The notes beneath the pieces were generated by a model. The model did not search any database and was not told where the DNA came from. It saw only the letters and a program-made list of their open reading frames with translations. Shown piece by piece: positions 1-8,947 of a stretch of DNA of 64,000 nt (its first letter is position 1; each line of letters starts with the position of its first letter). The position numbers and the translations under genes were made by a program. The stretch spans positions 248,001-312,000 of the forward strand of contig NZ_SMGK01000004.1 of the NCBI RefSeq assembly GCF_004339725.1, read 5' to 3'. Source of the DNA: Acidipila rosea (GTDB lineage: Bacteria; Acidobacteriota; Terriglobia; Terriglobales; Acidobacteriaceae).

Positions 1-565
1 ATGGGAACTGGCTGAGGTCAGCTCCATTGTGAATCACGTGAACTCTCTTCCCGAACGGGAGACTACCTTTGAACGCGACTGCGGTTGCGTCAGAGACCGC
101 CACTACCTGCGTGCGGCGCGAGGTGTATGCGAGTGCACGGATGGCTGTGCTGAGAGGATGTCTCGGCAAAATATCATGCACGTGCCATAGCACGATGCGT
201 CCTGTTCCGATCGTCGCGATAGTTGCAGCAATGCCTGCGCGCAATGTGTTGGCATGCACGAAGTCGGGATTGAGAGCGGCGATTTCGCGCCGCATCCGTG
301 TCATCACGCGGACGAAGGAAATCGCATAGCTGAACAGCAGATCCAGTCGCCACGTAAACCGGGCCTTGAGTGTTGGGATGGTTGCATAGGGAATGCCTTC
401 TGCAATCAGCGCGGTCTGCAGATCGCCGTCGGCAGGGCACATCACAACTGCTTCATAGTCCGAACGCTCAAGACCTCTGAGCATACTGAGGAGCACCTTT
501 TCAGCCCCGCTCACCCGACCCGTATGATTGGCGTAGACGATCCGCCTTTTGCGTGAAGCGGTCAT
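1..565 (-). CDS. Glycosyltransferase family 4, N-terminal part (runs off window)
   Basis: This is the amino-terminal 188 residues of a GT4/GT-B glycosyltransferase; the rest lies beyond the left edge. It starts ATG at 565, overlapping the stop of the upstream sugar transferase gene as ATGA. The early stretch YANHTGRVSGAEKVLLSML, with its glycine-rich loop followed by a helix, is the classic start of the GT4 acceptor-binding Rossmann domain. Later HANTLRAGI and WHVHDI match the family pattern that packs around the active site. It very probably adds a sugar to the lipid-linked intermediate started by the neighbouring glycosylphosphotransferase. The donor sugar cannot be told from what is visible, and the donor-binding domain is not in the window. 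Confidence 0.85.
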   Translation of the reverse strand, partial: MTASRKRRIVYANHTGRVSGAEKVLLSMLRGLERSDYEAVVMCPADGDLQTALIAEGIPYATIPTLKARFTWRLDLLFSYAISFVRVMTRMRREIAALNPDFVHANTLRAGIAATIATIGTGRIVLWHVHDILPRHPLSTAIRALAYTSRRTQVVAVSDATAVAFKGSLPFGKRVHVIHNGADLSQFP

Positions 566-2070
566 GCGGCGCCCTTGCACTTGATCACCGCGGGAAGAGT
601 CCTCACCAATATCTTCAAATCCAGCAGGAGCGACCAGTTGTCTATGTAATCGAGATCAAGCGCAATCCAACGATTGAAGTTCACATTGCTCCGCCCGCTT
701 ATCTGCCACAGGCAGGTGAGCCCCGGCTTCACGCTGAAACGCCGCATAAGCCATGCCTCGGAAAAGCGGCCCACGTCGCGCAGGTTCAACGGACGCGGCC
801 CTACCAGGGACATCTCGCCGCGCAGGACATTGAAGAGTTGCGGAAGTTCGTCGATCGAGGTTCTGCGCAGAAAAGCGCCCACTTTTGTTATTCGTGGATC
901 GGAAAATATCTTGAACACCGGTCCGCTGTTCTGATTCAGGTGCTCCAGTTGCGCTTGTGCGGCTTCAGCATCGACAACCATGCTGCGGAATTTGTAGATA
1001 TGAAAGATCCGCTTGTGCAGGCCATATCGCTTCTGGCGAAAAAGCACCGGGCCTCTGCTGGTGGCTTTGATCAGGATTGCGACCACCAGAAGAAGCGGCG
1101 AGAGCAGAACCAGCCCGCAGGAGGCGCCTGCAATGTCAATCGCGCGCTTCAGGTGGTGACGCCGGTCGTCATAGACCATCTTCAGTACGATCCTGCGCAT
1201 GGCGCCGTTCTCGTCGCTGTAGATTCGTTTAGCAATCGACGTTTCAAAAATGTCGGCGCTGCATTGCACCTGGACCCCGGCGCGTTCGCAGATCCCGACC
1301 ACTCGTTCCACCGCGTCGTATTGTGAGCGGATCGGCAGCACGATAACTACCTCATCCACGACATGCCTCATCAGAATGTCTTCGAGATCTCCGACACCGC
1401 CTAATACGCAGTCTCCGGCCGCCGCTGTACTCAGGCGGTCTGTACCTACGAAGCCCAGCAGCGCGTATTTCCACTCCGGATGAGAGATCAGTTCGCGACG
1501 CGCATGCTCCGCGCGGAGACCGCTGCCCACGATGATCACGTTTCTTGTTTTCCTGAGGCGCGGACGCACGTAGGTGCCGTAGGCGGCGAGCACACTTCGC
1601 AGTGCGCATACCCCGCAGAGCGAAATCAGCCAGGAGAGCCCCAGGCTCTTCCAGAAGTGGCCATGGTGCCACAGGACGGAAACGGCGCTTGCCGATACTC
1701 CCGAGCTGAGACCGGTGGCCAGCGCGAGACGGCCGAAGAGTCCTTCCGCCGACCGCACATGGTGCCATGTGTAGAGATCGCAATACCAGAAGATGGATCG
1801 CCAGATGATCGCCAGCATCACCAGCATTACAAGGTGTTCTACTGAAACCCTCATTGCAAGCAGGTCAACAAGGCTATAGCCGGACTCTATGCTGTTCGCA
1901 GGAAGCGCAATGAGTATCAGACTGGCGCTAACGATCGCGAGGTCGAGGGTTCCGCAAATAAAACTGATCGGGCCTCTGACGAGAAAAGCAGGCAGGGTAG
2001 TGCGCGGTTCAGGTAGTGGAGAAAACGCACGCGTATCATCTATCCTCTCCTGTGCAGTTTGCTTGCTCAT
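562..2070 (-). CDS. Exopolysaccharide initiating glycosylphosphotransferase (WcaJ/EpsE-like)
   Basis: The 502-residue protein transfers a sugar-1-phosphate to undecaprenyl phosphate, the first membrane step of exopolysaccharide synthesis. About four hydrophobic segments occupy residues 30-160, followed by a Rossmann-like region with [15 protein letters not shown] further membrane segment ([20 protein letters not shown]) opens the bacterial sugar transferase domain. That domain carries [11 protein letters not shown] and [21 protein letters not shown]-like catalytic motifs near residues 355-425. Length and order match the polyprenyl glycosylphosphotransferase family. The start has a GAAGGCTT ribosome site. 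The gene sits in a five-gene minus-strand operon with chain-length and export genes and is translationally coupled to the GT4 gene. The sugar transferred is not deducible. Confidence 0.92.
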   Translation of the reverse strand: MSKQTAQERIDDTRAFSPLPEPRTTLPAFLVRGPISFICGTLDLAIVSASLILIALPANSIESGYSLVDLLAMRVSVEHLVMLVMLAIIWRSIFWYCDLYTWHHVRSAEGLFGRLALATGLSSGVSASAVSVLWHHGHFWKSLGLSWLISLCGVCALRSVLAAYGTYVRPRLRKTRNVIIVGSGLRAEHARRELISHPEWKYALLGFVGTDRLSTAAAGDCVLGGVGDLEDILMRHVVDEVVIVLPIRSQYDAVERVVGICERAGVQVQCSADIFETSIAKRIYSDENGAMRRIVLKMVYDDRRHHLKRAIDIAGASCGLVLLSPLLLVVAILIKATSRGPVLFRQKRYGLHKRIFHIYKFRSMVVDAEAAQAQLEHLNQNSGPVFKIFSDPRITKVGAFLRRTSIDELPQLFNVLRGEMSLVGPRPLNLRDVGRFSEAWLMRRFSVKPGLTCLWQISGRSNVNFNRWIALDLDYIDNWSLLLDLKILVRTLPAVIKCKGAA

Positions 2071-2137
2071 AAGCCTTCTTTCGGCGCGAGATCTCGCTGG
2101 TCGCAGCCAGTGGATGTCAGACTCGCTTCTGATCGTT

Positions 2138-2788
2138 CTAAAAAGGAATAGTGGTGGGGTCGAAATAAAGCCCCAAATTAGTGGCCTTCATAACACGAGA
2201 GAATTTCTCTAGCTTGTTTCGCGTGACGAGTAGCATGTCTCCGGGCTGTAGCCCAGTATCCCGCTCCAGATCGGACGTCTTGGTTACCTTGTGAAGATTC
2301 AGCTCCCGCACTTCCGCATCCTGCTGATTGATACGGCGAAACAGGATGACCCTGGTATCCCGGGCCGATTCTGAAAATCCGCCCGCAAGCATAACTGCCT
2401 GCAGGGCTGTTGTGTCTTCACGAAGCTCGATCTTTCCAGGCCTTTGCACCGCTCCGGCAACGACAATGTAGGGGTGTTCGAAATCCTTGAGCGTAAGGTT
2501 GACTTCAGGGTTATTAAGACGGCTGGATGCCTTGGCGACAATTTCGTTATGAAGCTGATCGAGAGTAAGCCCGGCAGCCTTCATGTCCCCCACAATGTCC
2601 AGAGTCACATATCCATCAGGCTGGATCGTCACTGTCTGGTTGAACTCCGGGGTATAGCGATAGTTGATTACAAATACATCGCCCGCATGCAGCGTATACC
2701 GGCCCCGATGATGAAGTTGCTGGTCCGCCCGCGACGGCAGCGGCGCCAGAAAAAGGACCGCTATCAGCATTACAACCAGCCTGTTCAT
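2138..2788 (-). CDS. Polysaccharide export outer-membrane protein (Wza-like)
   Basis: A 216-residue secreted protein with a signal peptide ending near PSRADQ. The next region, YTLHAGDVFVINYRYTPEFNQTVTIQPDGYVTLDIVGDMKAAG, split here by domain, is the polysaccharide export (Poly_export) module with its GDV and PDG landmarks. It is followed by one SLBB-type beta-grasp segment (PYIVVAGAVQRPGKIELRE). It is shorter than E. coli Wza (about 380 residues) and lacks the long C-terminal helix that forms the outer-membrane pore there, so the outer-membrane part may differ or be supplied by another protein. The start has an AAGGAGCAG ribosome site. It lies between the BY-kinase-like gene and the sugar transferase. 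Confidence 0.88.
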   Translation of the reverse strand: MNRLVVMLIAVLFLAPLPSRADQQLHHRGRYTLHAGDVFVINYRYTPEFNQTVTIQPDGYVTLDIVGDMKAAGLTLDQLHNEIVAKASSRLNNPEVNLTLKDFEHPYIVVAGAVQRPGKIELREDTTALQAVMLAGGFSESARDTRVILFRRINQQDAEVRELNLHKVTKTSDLERDTGLQPGDMLLVTRNKLEKFSRVMKATNLGLYFDPTTIPF

Positions 2789-2825
2789 CGTCTGCTCCTT
2801 CTTGATAAGTGAGAGGGTTGTTGCA

Positions 2826-3470
2826 CTATAGCCTTCTATAAATCCAGTCCGGAATCGGATAGGTTCTCTTGTTCAGAACATGGCCAAGTATTTGGCCTTG
2901 CGCCGCTTCGATGGTTCGTTCCGCGTGGCTGAGCTGTTCGCGTCGCGTGCGATTGGCCTCGACAACCAGAATCACTCCGTCAACAAATGGAGCCACGCTC
3001 AATACATCGCCCGACTGTTTGAGCGAGCCGCAATCGAGAATCGCGTAGTCCACCTGAGTGCGTAGAAAGTCGATGCAGTCGCGTCGATATTGCCAGCTAC
3101 CGTCCCAGCGGCCGTTTCTTTCCGGTCGGAGTTGTATCCGGTCCGTAACTTCAATTTCACAGAGATTGCCGCTCGCCCGTGACAAGGATTGCTGCAGCGT
3201 CTCCATCGAAGATTGGCAGAGCGCACGAAGAGCGCGTAAGTCAATTCGCGCCACCGTGCTGAACCTGCTCGTTGCCAGCTCTTCAGCAAAAGTGCGGGTA
3301 ACATAGCTGACGCCTTCTCCCGGACTCACTGCTGCAAATGCAACGACCGTACCTCGAGCTTCTTCCTCGCGGGGCCGTTGAAATACGGTATAAAGCAAAG
3401 TGTCATATACCGAGAAACGGCCCAGGCCTCCTATGGGCCTCTCCTGTAATCCGCTGCTGGATTCCCTCAT
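2826..3470 (-). CDS. BY-kinase/CpsD-like ATPase with degenerate Walker A
   Basis: A 214-residue cytoplasmic protein of the CpsD/Wzc-kinase-domain family, placed as expected just after the Wzz-like gene (ATGA overlap). The fold landmarks are visible: beta strand VVAFAAVSPGEG, helix, and a Walker B-like strand VDYAILDCGSL, then PFVDGVILVVEANRT. The P-loop reads SPGEGVSYVT at residues 49-58, where active members have GEGKST; the nucleotide-binding lysine is a valine and the following Thr is lost. The C-terminus (TYPIPDWIYRRL) has two tyrosines but no tyrosine-rich cluster. It may be a regulatory, non-phosphorylating partner of the chain-length protein rather than a kinase. Family membership is fairly sure; inactivity is an inference. 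Confidence 0.8.
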   Translation of the reverse strand: MRESSSGLQERPIGGLGRFSVYDTLLYTVFQRPREEEARGTVVAFAAVSPGEGVSYVTRTFAEELATSRFSTVARIDLRALRALCQSSMETLQQSLSRASGNLCEIEVTDRIQLRPERNGRWDGSWQYRRDCIDFLRTQVDYAILDCGSLKQSGDVLSVAPFVDGVILVVEANRTRREQLSHAERTIEAAQGQILGHVLNKRTYPIPDWIYRRL

Positions 3471-5065
3471 GATGCCTTCGGTCCCTTCCGCGAACGCTCG
3501 TAAACTGGTCTCAGGGTTGATTCCACATGAGCATGCGAGATTGCCAGGCGCGTAGAACTCGCAGGTTCGCCTTCCCTCGTCGGTACGTCATCACTCTGAG
3601 GTAAGTTGGGCACCGTCGCCAGTAATGGATAGCGCGAAACTGCGTCCAGTTCACGCGGAGTGGCGATAGTGCTGCGGCCCATCTCTGCAAAAAAGACCAT
3701 AAAGCTGGCCAGGAAAATCGCAGTGAAGCTGCCAAGGGCCACATCAAGTACTGGTTTCGGTCGCGAAGGCATAATAGAAAAAGTAGGTGCCTGGGCAACT
3801 GCGACGTTGAGAAGTTTGTCTGCATCCATCGCATCCGCCATGCGTGCCTCATCTCGCTTCTGCGCATAGAGTTGATAGTTATTCGTGAGCTCAGCTACCT
3901 TCTGGTGCAGCGTCGTGAACGCAACAGTTGATCCCTCGATTCCGGCGAGGGTGCTCTGCAACTGGCTTATCTGCTTCGTCAGTTCGCTATGCTGCGCTTT
4001 CAGCGCTTGCCGTTCCGCTACGTTCTGCTCAATCGCGCCTGTGACCTGTTCCCACACCGGATTTACATCGGAGGAGCGTTGCTGCGACCGCAGCCGCTCC
4101 GCATTACTGAGAGCAGCCTTTGTATCGGCAATCTGCTTGTCGGTTTCCAGCACCAGCCGATCGGTCGGCGTGAACTTGGTCAACAGGGTGGTCCGCTTGT
4201 TCTCTAATACGGCCAGCATCGTATTGAGTTGCCCGACAGAGTAGTCATTTTGCGCAATGCGCTCCTGCGTCTGCTGGCGGGCAGGAACATGCTTGAGTTC
4301 CGCCGTTTCGGCATTCAGCCGCTGCGTCATTTCTCCGAGCTGGGCATCCGTGCTGCGCAACTGGCCTTCCGCATCCGCGATCTGCCGATCGAGCGTCTGT
4401 TCTCTATCTGGCAGCGATACGAGCTGATGGTCTTGCTGGTACTGGGCGAGCTGCTGCTGTGCAACATCCAGTTCACCCTTGTAGCGGTTAGCTTCTGAAG
4501 CAAAGAACTTATACGTGCCCGGCGGATGTCCGATATCGCGCTGCTTGGCGAGGAACGCCGCAAGCAGCCGGTCGAGCGTCGCTGTAGCAACCTTCGGACT
4601 TCTCGCGGTGTAGGCCACATGGATGACATTCGATTTGCGGACCATGTCCACAGACAGGTTTTTTGTGAATTCCCCGACAGCCCGCTCGTGGGCCTTCAGC
4701 GCAGCCGGACTCATCCCGTCAATGGCTTTGGTGCTCCACTGCGGATCGACGACTTCGTCTGCAAGGGTGCGGCTCCGCAGCACCTGAATCTCAGAATTGA
4801 TCTGTTCCTCGGTTATTCCATTCACATCAATAGTGCTGGTGGTCCGCTGCGGCGTGATCTGGTAATTGCTGCGTGCATTCTGCACAAGAATGCTCATTTC
4901 AGATTCATACTGTTTAGGAATCAGCAAAACGAACGCGACCGTCACCGCGATCGTCAACGCTACAACAGCTATCCAAAGGCGGCCATAACGAAACACCGAC
5001 TCAACAAGTGGTCTTACTGACCCCTCATTGGAATCACCAATCCGAGGGATATTCTGCAGTTGCAA
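3467..5065 (-). CDS. Polysaccharide chain-length determinant / Wzz-type protein
   Basis: The 532-residue inner-membrane protein has two membrane helices, at about residues 30-50 and 443-464, bracketing a long periplasmic region rich in Gln and predicted coiled coil (LDVAQQQLAQYQQ, QTLDRQIADAEGQL). The sequence after the first helix, PKQYESEMSILVQNARSNY, is the Wzz domain signature. The second helix lies in a proline-rich context (MPSRPKPVLDVALGSF), also typical. It is the first gene of the operon and starts with TTG preceded by GGAGAG at seven bases; no ATG fits the conserved N-terminus. Wzz proteins set polymer length together with the BY-kinase and the export channel, whose genes follow directly. 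Confidence 0.9.
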   Translation of the reverse strand: MQLQNIPRIGDSNEGSVRPLVESVFRYGRLWIAVVALTIAVTVAFVLLIPKQYESEMSILVQNARSNYQITPQRTTSTIDVNGITEEQINSEIQVLRSRTLADEVVDPQWSTKAIDGMSPAALKAHERAVGEFTKNLSVDMVRKSNVIHVAYTARSPKVATATLDRLLAAFLAKQRDIGHPPGTYKFFASEANRYKGELDVAQQQLAQYQQDHQLVSLPDREQTLDRQIADAEGQLRSTDAQLGEMTQRLNAETAELKHVPARQQTQERIAQNDYSVGQLNTMLAVLENKRTTLLTKFTPTDRLVLETDKQIADTKAALSNAERLRSQQRSSDVNPVWEQVTGAIEQNVAERQALKAQHSELTKQISQLQSTLAGIEGSTVAFTTLHQKVAELTNNYQLYAQKRDEARMADAMDADKLLNVAVAQAPTFSIMPSRPKPVLDVALGSFTAIFLASFMVFFAEMGRSTIATPRELDAVSRYPLLATVPNLPQSDDVPTREGEPASSTRLAISHAHVESTLRPVYERSRKGPKAS

Positions 5066-5405
5066 ACGGTCTCTCCTTCAGCTACTCAGGCCATTCAACA
5101 ATGATCCCGACAAAAGGAAATGCCTGGGTAATCAAAGCCGTATCGAGTGTGCCTACCAAAAAAATGCGGCTACATGCAAAGATGCCCTGCTCAATCCGCG
5201 AGACCATCAGATGTTTATGCCAATTTGTGAGGTGAAATTATGCCCCGGCACGTAGCATGAAACAGCCACTGGCATGCACGGAAATAGCAGGTCTCTGCTA
5301 CCTCGCCATGGCAGAATCTGCCCGGTCGCGAATCGCACATCATTAGAGCGCAGCAGCGCATCCTAGTGCGATGACAAGTATCCGCTCCCGAAAGAAGCCC
5401 TTAAG
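5066..5405. other. 340-base intergenic region between divergent genes
   Basis: The stretch separates the minus-strand polysaccharide operon from the plus-strand lectin gene and must hold promoters for both. I see no convincing gene, paired -35/-10 hexamers, long inverted repeat or RNA structure in it. Base composition is somewhat more AT-rich (around 5140-5240) than the flanking genes, as expected of a regulatory gap. Confidence 0.6.
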
Positions 5406-5960
5406 ATGAAGCGCCTATTGTGCTTATCGCTTTCCTTGGTCCCGTTGTTTTGTTCTTTAGCCATCACCGGCTGCGGCTTTACGCCGGGCTTTGGTTCAGT
5501 CAACCAGATCACCCTGGCCATCTATCATCCGCTCTGTGTGGATGTCGTTGATGCCAGCACCGCCAGCGGAGCCCCGGTTCAGGTTTATGCCTGCGGCACA
5601 GGCAAGCGCAGTCAGGAGTGGAGGCTCAACCCCATCGACTCCAATGGAGGGCTGAACATTGTCAACGTGAACAGCAACATGTGCATGAGCGTTTCCGATA
5701 CCCCTGTTACTGCGCCCGGCCAATATGTCATCCAGGAGACATGCTCCGCGAGTGGCACCCAGCCCAACCAGGTCTGGACCATGGTCAAGGCTCCCAGCCA
5801 GCCCGGCTATCGTTTTGTGTCGGCGGCAAGCAAGCAATGCCTCGATCTGCCCTATGGCGCCGTCGCTTCCATTGATCATCTGCAGCAGTACTATTGCACT
5901 GACGGCGATCCCGCGCAGGGCTGGTCGATCACGCAGGTTGGCCTCGGCAATATACCCTAG
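5406..5960 (+). CDS. Ricin-type (QxW) beta-trefoil lectin lipoprotein
   Basis: A 184-residue small protein with a lipoprotein signal: a hydrophobic stretch ending in AITGC, giving a lipidated cysteine near residue 23. The mature part holds three QxW motifs (QEW, QVW, QGW) about 45-60 residues apart, each closing one lobe of a beta-trefoil carbohydrate-binding fold. Paired cysteines recur (HPLCVDV..VYACG, NMCMSV..ETCSA, KQCLDL..YYCTD), as in ricin B lobes. It probably binds sugars at the cell surface. It lies divergently from the exopolysaccharide operon, which makes a role with that polymer tempting but unproven. No catalytic domain is attached. Confidence 0.82.
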   Translation: MKRLLCLSLSLVPLFCSLAITGCGFTPGFGSVNQITLAIYHPLCVDVVDASTASGAPVQVYACGTGKRSQEWRLNPIDSNGGLNIVNVNSNMCMSVSDTPVTAPGQYVIQETCSASGTQPNQVWTMVKAPSQPGYRFVSAASKQCLDLPYGAVASIDHLQQYYCTDGDPAQGWSITQVGLGNIP

Positions 5961-6068
5961 GCACTCCTGCACCCGGCCTTCGTTTCTGTTGCAGCGCTCC
6001 GGGGTGCGAACTCTCCAGCCTGCAAAACTTCCTTCCCGCGGCCCGCCTCCGGCTGTATCATCCCAGCC

Positions 6069-6524
6069 ATGAATAAACTTGCGCCATTCCTCTGGTTCAA
6101 TGACAACGCTGAAGAAGCAGCCGAGTTCTATCTGAGCGTCTTCCCTCACGCCAGCAAGCTCGGCGAGGTGCGTTCCAGGGGCGTCGGGCCCACGCCCGCG
6201 GGCAACATCGTCACCATCACCATTGAGCTTGAGGGCCAGCAGCTGATCTTTCTCAACGGAGGCCCCGCGCATCAGCTCACTCCCGCCTTCTCGCTCGTCG
6301 TCCCCTGCTTGTCCCAGCAGCAGATCGACAGCTACTGGGACAAGCTCGTCGAGGGCGGCAAACCCATGGCCTGCGGCTGGCTTACAGATCGCTTCGGTCT
6401 ATCCTGGCAGATCGTGCCAGCCAATATCGGCCAGCTCATCAGCCACCCTAAGGCCATGCAAGCCATGATGGGCATGATCAAGATGGACCTCCCCACCCTC
6501 GAAGCCGCCGCCCGCGAGAGCTGA
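6069..6524 (+). CDS. VOC-fold PhnB-like protein (PF06983 type)
   Basis: A 151-residue single-domain protein that starts KLAPFLWFNDNAEEAAEFYLSVF, cut here to its landmark: FLWFNDNAEEAAEFY, the hallmark of the PhnB/3-demethylubiquinone methyltransferase-like VOC family. The middle FLNGGPAHQLTPAFSLVVPC and the later SYWDKLVEGGKPMACGW with DRFGLSWQIVP complete the pattern. The role of these proteins is generally unknown despite the misleading methyltransferase name. No clear Shine-Dalgarno is present; a TATCAT hexamer ends seven bases before the ATG, so the message could be leaderless. It stands alone, with no functional link to its neighbours. Confidence 0.88.
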   Translation: MNKLAPFLWFNDNAEEAAEFYLSVFPHASKLGEVRSRGVGPTPAGNIVTITIELEGQQLIFLNGGPAHQLTPAFSLVVPCLSQQQIDSYWDKLVEGGKPMACGWLTDRFGLSWQIVPANIGQLISHPKAMQAMMGMIKMDLPTLEAAARES

Positions 6525-6791
6525 GCCTGCGCAGCCACCTCGCTCAGAACCGTCGCGGCTATAAGCCCCGTGCGAACTATGCAATCGTCCTCTATCTCAA
6601 TAGCCTTGGCTGCCGTCAAGAAGGCGGCCCCTCGGCGCTGACACTCCGCGAATGGAAGCCCATTTTTCTTGTTGATAATCTACTCGTAGGTTCCAAAGTG
6701 AAGCGGTTGAACATATCGGCCTGTTCGCGCCAGTTGTGGCCAGGGCTTCCGCCAATACGCCTCCGCTTCAAGGAGAGCCAAGCTGCCTGAT

Positions 6792-8609
6792 CTATTTCTC
6801 ACCAGCAGGAGGATTTGCCTCGTCCTCCCTCTCCGCTTTCCGAACGAAACTGAGAGCCAAGAGGCTGTGAACAACTCGATCGGCAATGAGGCGGTTGAAT
6901 GTCTCCTCACCGGCGAGACCGTGCGCGAGGTCATTTCGGAGATTGAGGCCGCTCCGCCGGTCGATATAAAGGACATACAAATAGCGCCATAGGTCCTCAT
7001 TGAGAGCGGTCCGAAGACGTTCATCCCCAAGGGCGTCATTCATGCTCTTCATGTCCTGTATGCCTGAGTGCCGCGGCACGGTCTTCACAGGCGGAATACC
7101 CAAAAGCGCGAGGAGATCGCGGAGGATTCGTTCGACCTGTGGAACGAGCACGTGGATCGTTTTTACGAGATCGCCTGCCCAATAGGCATCCAGGCCCTCC
7201 CGGAGCAGCGCGTCTCTGGAAGCCGAGAATAACGGCGATTGCCTTAGAAAGGTCAGAAAGTGATCAACTGTCGGAGTGTATTTCTCTCTGAGTCGATCTA
7301 TCGAGCGAGCAAGGAAGGGCCCCTGGATACTTATTGACTGCTCTAACTGCTGGTGCAGCCGGCCTTCAGGGTCATCATCAATCGATCCGATCCGACCTAC
7401 GGGGCGGCCGTCACCGTCAAAGCGGGTGATTGGAATAAATGATAACAACGGTGTATCGCGGCGCATCCGCTCAAGGAGGTCTCGCGCATTCGCAACCTTC
7501 GGGATGAAATATGCGGTGATTCGGTGGAGGGATCTATCGAGATCGTCTGCATTGATCCAGTCCAGAAATGCGTCGACTTCTTCCTTCTTGATCTGGTATG
7601 GCACCGACAAGGTTTTCATGTCGGATTCTATGTTCTTTGCCTTTCCCGCGGCGAGCAGTTGGAGTTCTTCTGCTTCTTGCCTCAGTCCTTCCTGCTCATA
7701 CCTCTCAATCACTGGCTGCAGCCACGACACTGCAAGCATGGGGCTTGCATCCCTCGAAAGCCTCGCGATAGCCTCGCCATAGCGCTTGATCACGCGATGG
7801 ACATTCGCAATGTCTCTATTCCGCCGGTAATGTTCAGCGAGGCGCTCAGCTGCAGCTTCAGCTCCATGCGGATCAAAATGCCCCGGTTCGTCCAGAGCGC
7901 TGGTAGTTGCCAGCATGGATTCAAGGTCAGCAATGATTTTCGCTTGCTGCTCGCGCGTGGTGATGCCCTTGCGATTGTAGAGAGCGTCGAACGGAAACAC
8001 CCAGACGCCGGTGCGCTGCGGCGTAGCCACCGCATCATAGAAGTCGAAAATGGCTCGCACCGCGCGCTCAATGAGCTCCTCATGTTTGAGGGTTAGGGAC
8101 AAATCCAGCGCGCGGCCCAACCACGTGACCGCCTCGTTCTCCATGGTGAAACGCCTGCGGTCGGCCGCTTCGACATATGCATCAACGGCAACTTCTGCAA
8201 ACTTGTAGGATGGCCGTTGTCGTGTGATCGCCTGCTTCAGATCCCAAGCCAAATCCGCGTAGCGAGCCCGCATAACCGGGTCTCGAACAGTAAGCGCACG
8301 TTCTTCCCAATGGCTTACCGTTCCAGCATTCAGAGTTGCGATGTCCGGGAATCGGACTTCTTTTCCTTCGGTCGTCGTAGTGATCATCATTGGTGCGAAA
8401 TAGCTACCCCAAACGCTTTCCGTATCGGATCGCGTTATGAAATAAAAGGCTGACCATTCCGCCAGAATGACTGGGCGATCTTCGTCCGCAATTCCCCCCT
8501 GTTTATCAACCGCGTTGTTAATGGCATCGGTGATAGCAACTTCCATGAACGGCTTTTCGGAGGCTTCGAAAGGAGTGAGTGTGTTCTGTAACCAACCTGG
8601 AATTTTCAT
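6792..8609 (-). CDS. Large hypothetical protein with C-terminal DUF4209-like region
   Basis: A cytoplasmic protein of 605 residues if begun at the ATG at 8609 (MKIPGWLQNTL); the frame is open up to 8738 but the extra 43 residues look non-coding. The C-terminal 150 residues carry the features of DUF4209: a helix with QVERILRDLLALLG and, later, LRNDLAHGLA, an RN..AHG motif resembling HEPN-type R..xxxH RNase sites. The middle is helical and repeat-poor, with no membrane segment. Codon use is less GC-biased than in neighbouring genes and the gene stands alone between unrelated loci, suggesting later acquisition. Function is unknown; the HEPN resemblance would fit an RNase or defence role, but this is speculation. 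Confidence 0.7.
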   Translation of the reverse strand: MKIPGWLQNTLTPFEASEKPFMEVAITDAINNAVDKQGGIADEDRPVILAEWSAFYFITRSDTESVWGSYFAPMMITTTTEGKEVRFPDIATLNAGTVSHWEERALTVRDPVMRARYADLAWDLKQAITRQRPSYKFAEVAVDAYVEAADRRRFTMENEAVTWLGRALDLSLTLKHEELIERAVRAIFDFYDAVATPQRTGVWVFPFDALYNRKGITTREQQAKIIADLESMLATTSALDEPGHFDPHGAEAAAERLAEHYRRNRDIANVHRVIKRYGEAIARLSRDASPMLAVSWLQPVIERYEQEGLRQEAEELQLLAAGKAKNIESDMKTLSVPYQIKKEEVDAFLDWINADDLDRSLHRITAYFIPKVANARDLLERMRRDTPLLSFIPITRFDGDGRPVGRIGSIDDDPEGRLHQQLEQSISIQGPFLARSIDRLREKYTPTVDHFLTFLRQSPLFSASRDALLREGLDAYWAGDLVKTIHVLVPQVERILRDLLALLGIPPVKTVPRHSGIQDMKSMNDALGDERLRTALNEDLWRYLYVLYIDRRSGLNLRNDLAHGLAGEETFNRLIADRVVHSLLALSFVRKAEREDEANPPAGEK

Positions 8610-8906
8610 TGATATGTTCAGCTTTTGATGCTTCCATCGTAGTGCTTTACGCAAGAGTATCAATGAACCGCCGCGTTCCACGCTGTGTACCAGAATTGTT
8701 GTGATAGGTGGATCATCGCAGCACGATCTTTCATCCACGCACCCGGCGCCACCTTCGTACCACGTTCAGAGATCAAGATCAGCCCCTGAATTGCCCGGCA
8801 AGCGGTATGTCGTCGGGGACGCTCTTCGATTTACGCCAAATCGCCAAGTTACTCAGCGACCGTGCTAGGTGCTCAAAATATCGTCGGTCTTCCTGCAAAA
8901 CAAAAA
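8610..8906. other. Intergenic region upstream of the DUF4209-like gene
   Basis: About 300 bases between the DUF4209-like start and the ahpD terminator. If the longer start at 8738 were used, the gap shrinks to 170 bases. I see no other gene, strong promoter pair or repeat here. Confidence 0.5.
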
Positions 8907-8933
8907 AGGCCCGCGCCGAAACGGCGCGGGCCT
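8898..8933 (-). terminator. Intrinsic terminator of ahpD
   Basis: On the minus strand a perfect 10-base-pair GC stem (GGCCCGCGCC and its complement, around a short TTTC-type loop) is followed by TTTTTTGTTTTG. It starts 14 bases past the ahpD stop and closes the perR-ahpC-ahpD unit. Confidence 0.9.
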
Positions 8934-8947
8934 CACCTCACCAACTC

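Noticed and set aside
6525-6791. Possible gene remnant on the minus strand ending ...HFGTYE after the DUF4209-like stop
   Set aside because: It would have to share its upstream part with the DUF4209-like frame; no start or family could be found, so it is treated as intergenic.
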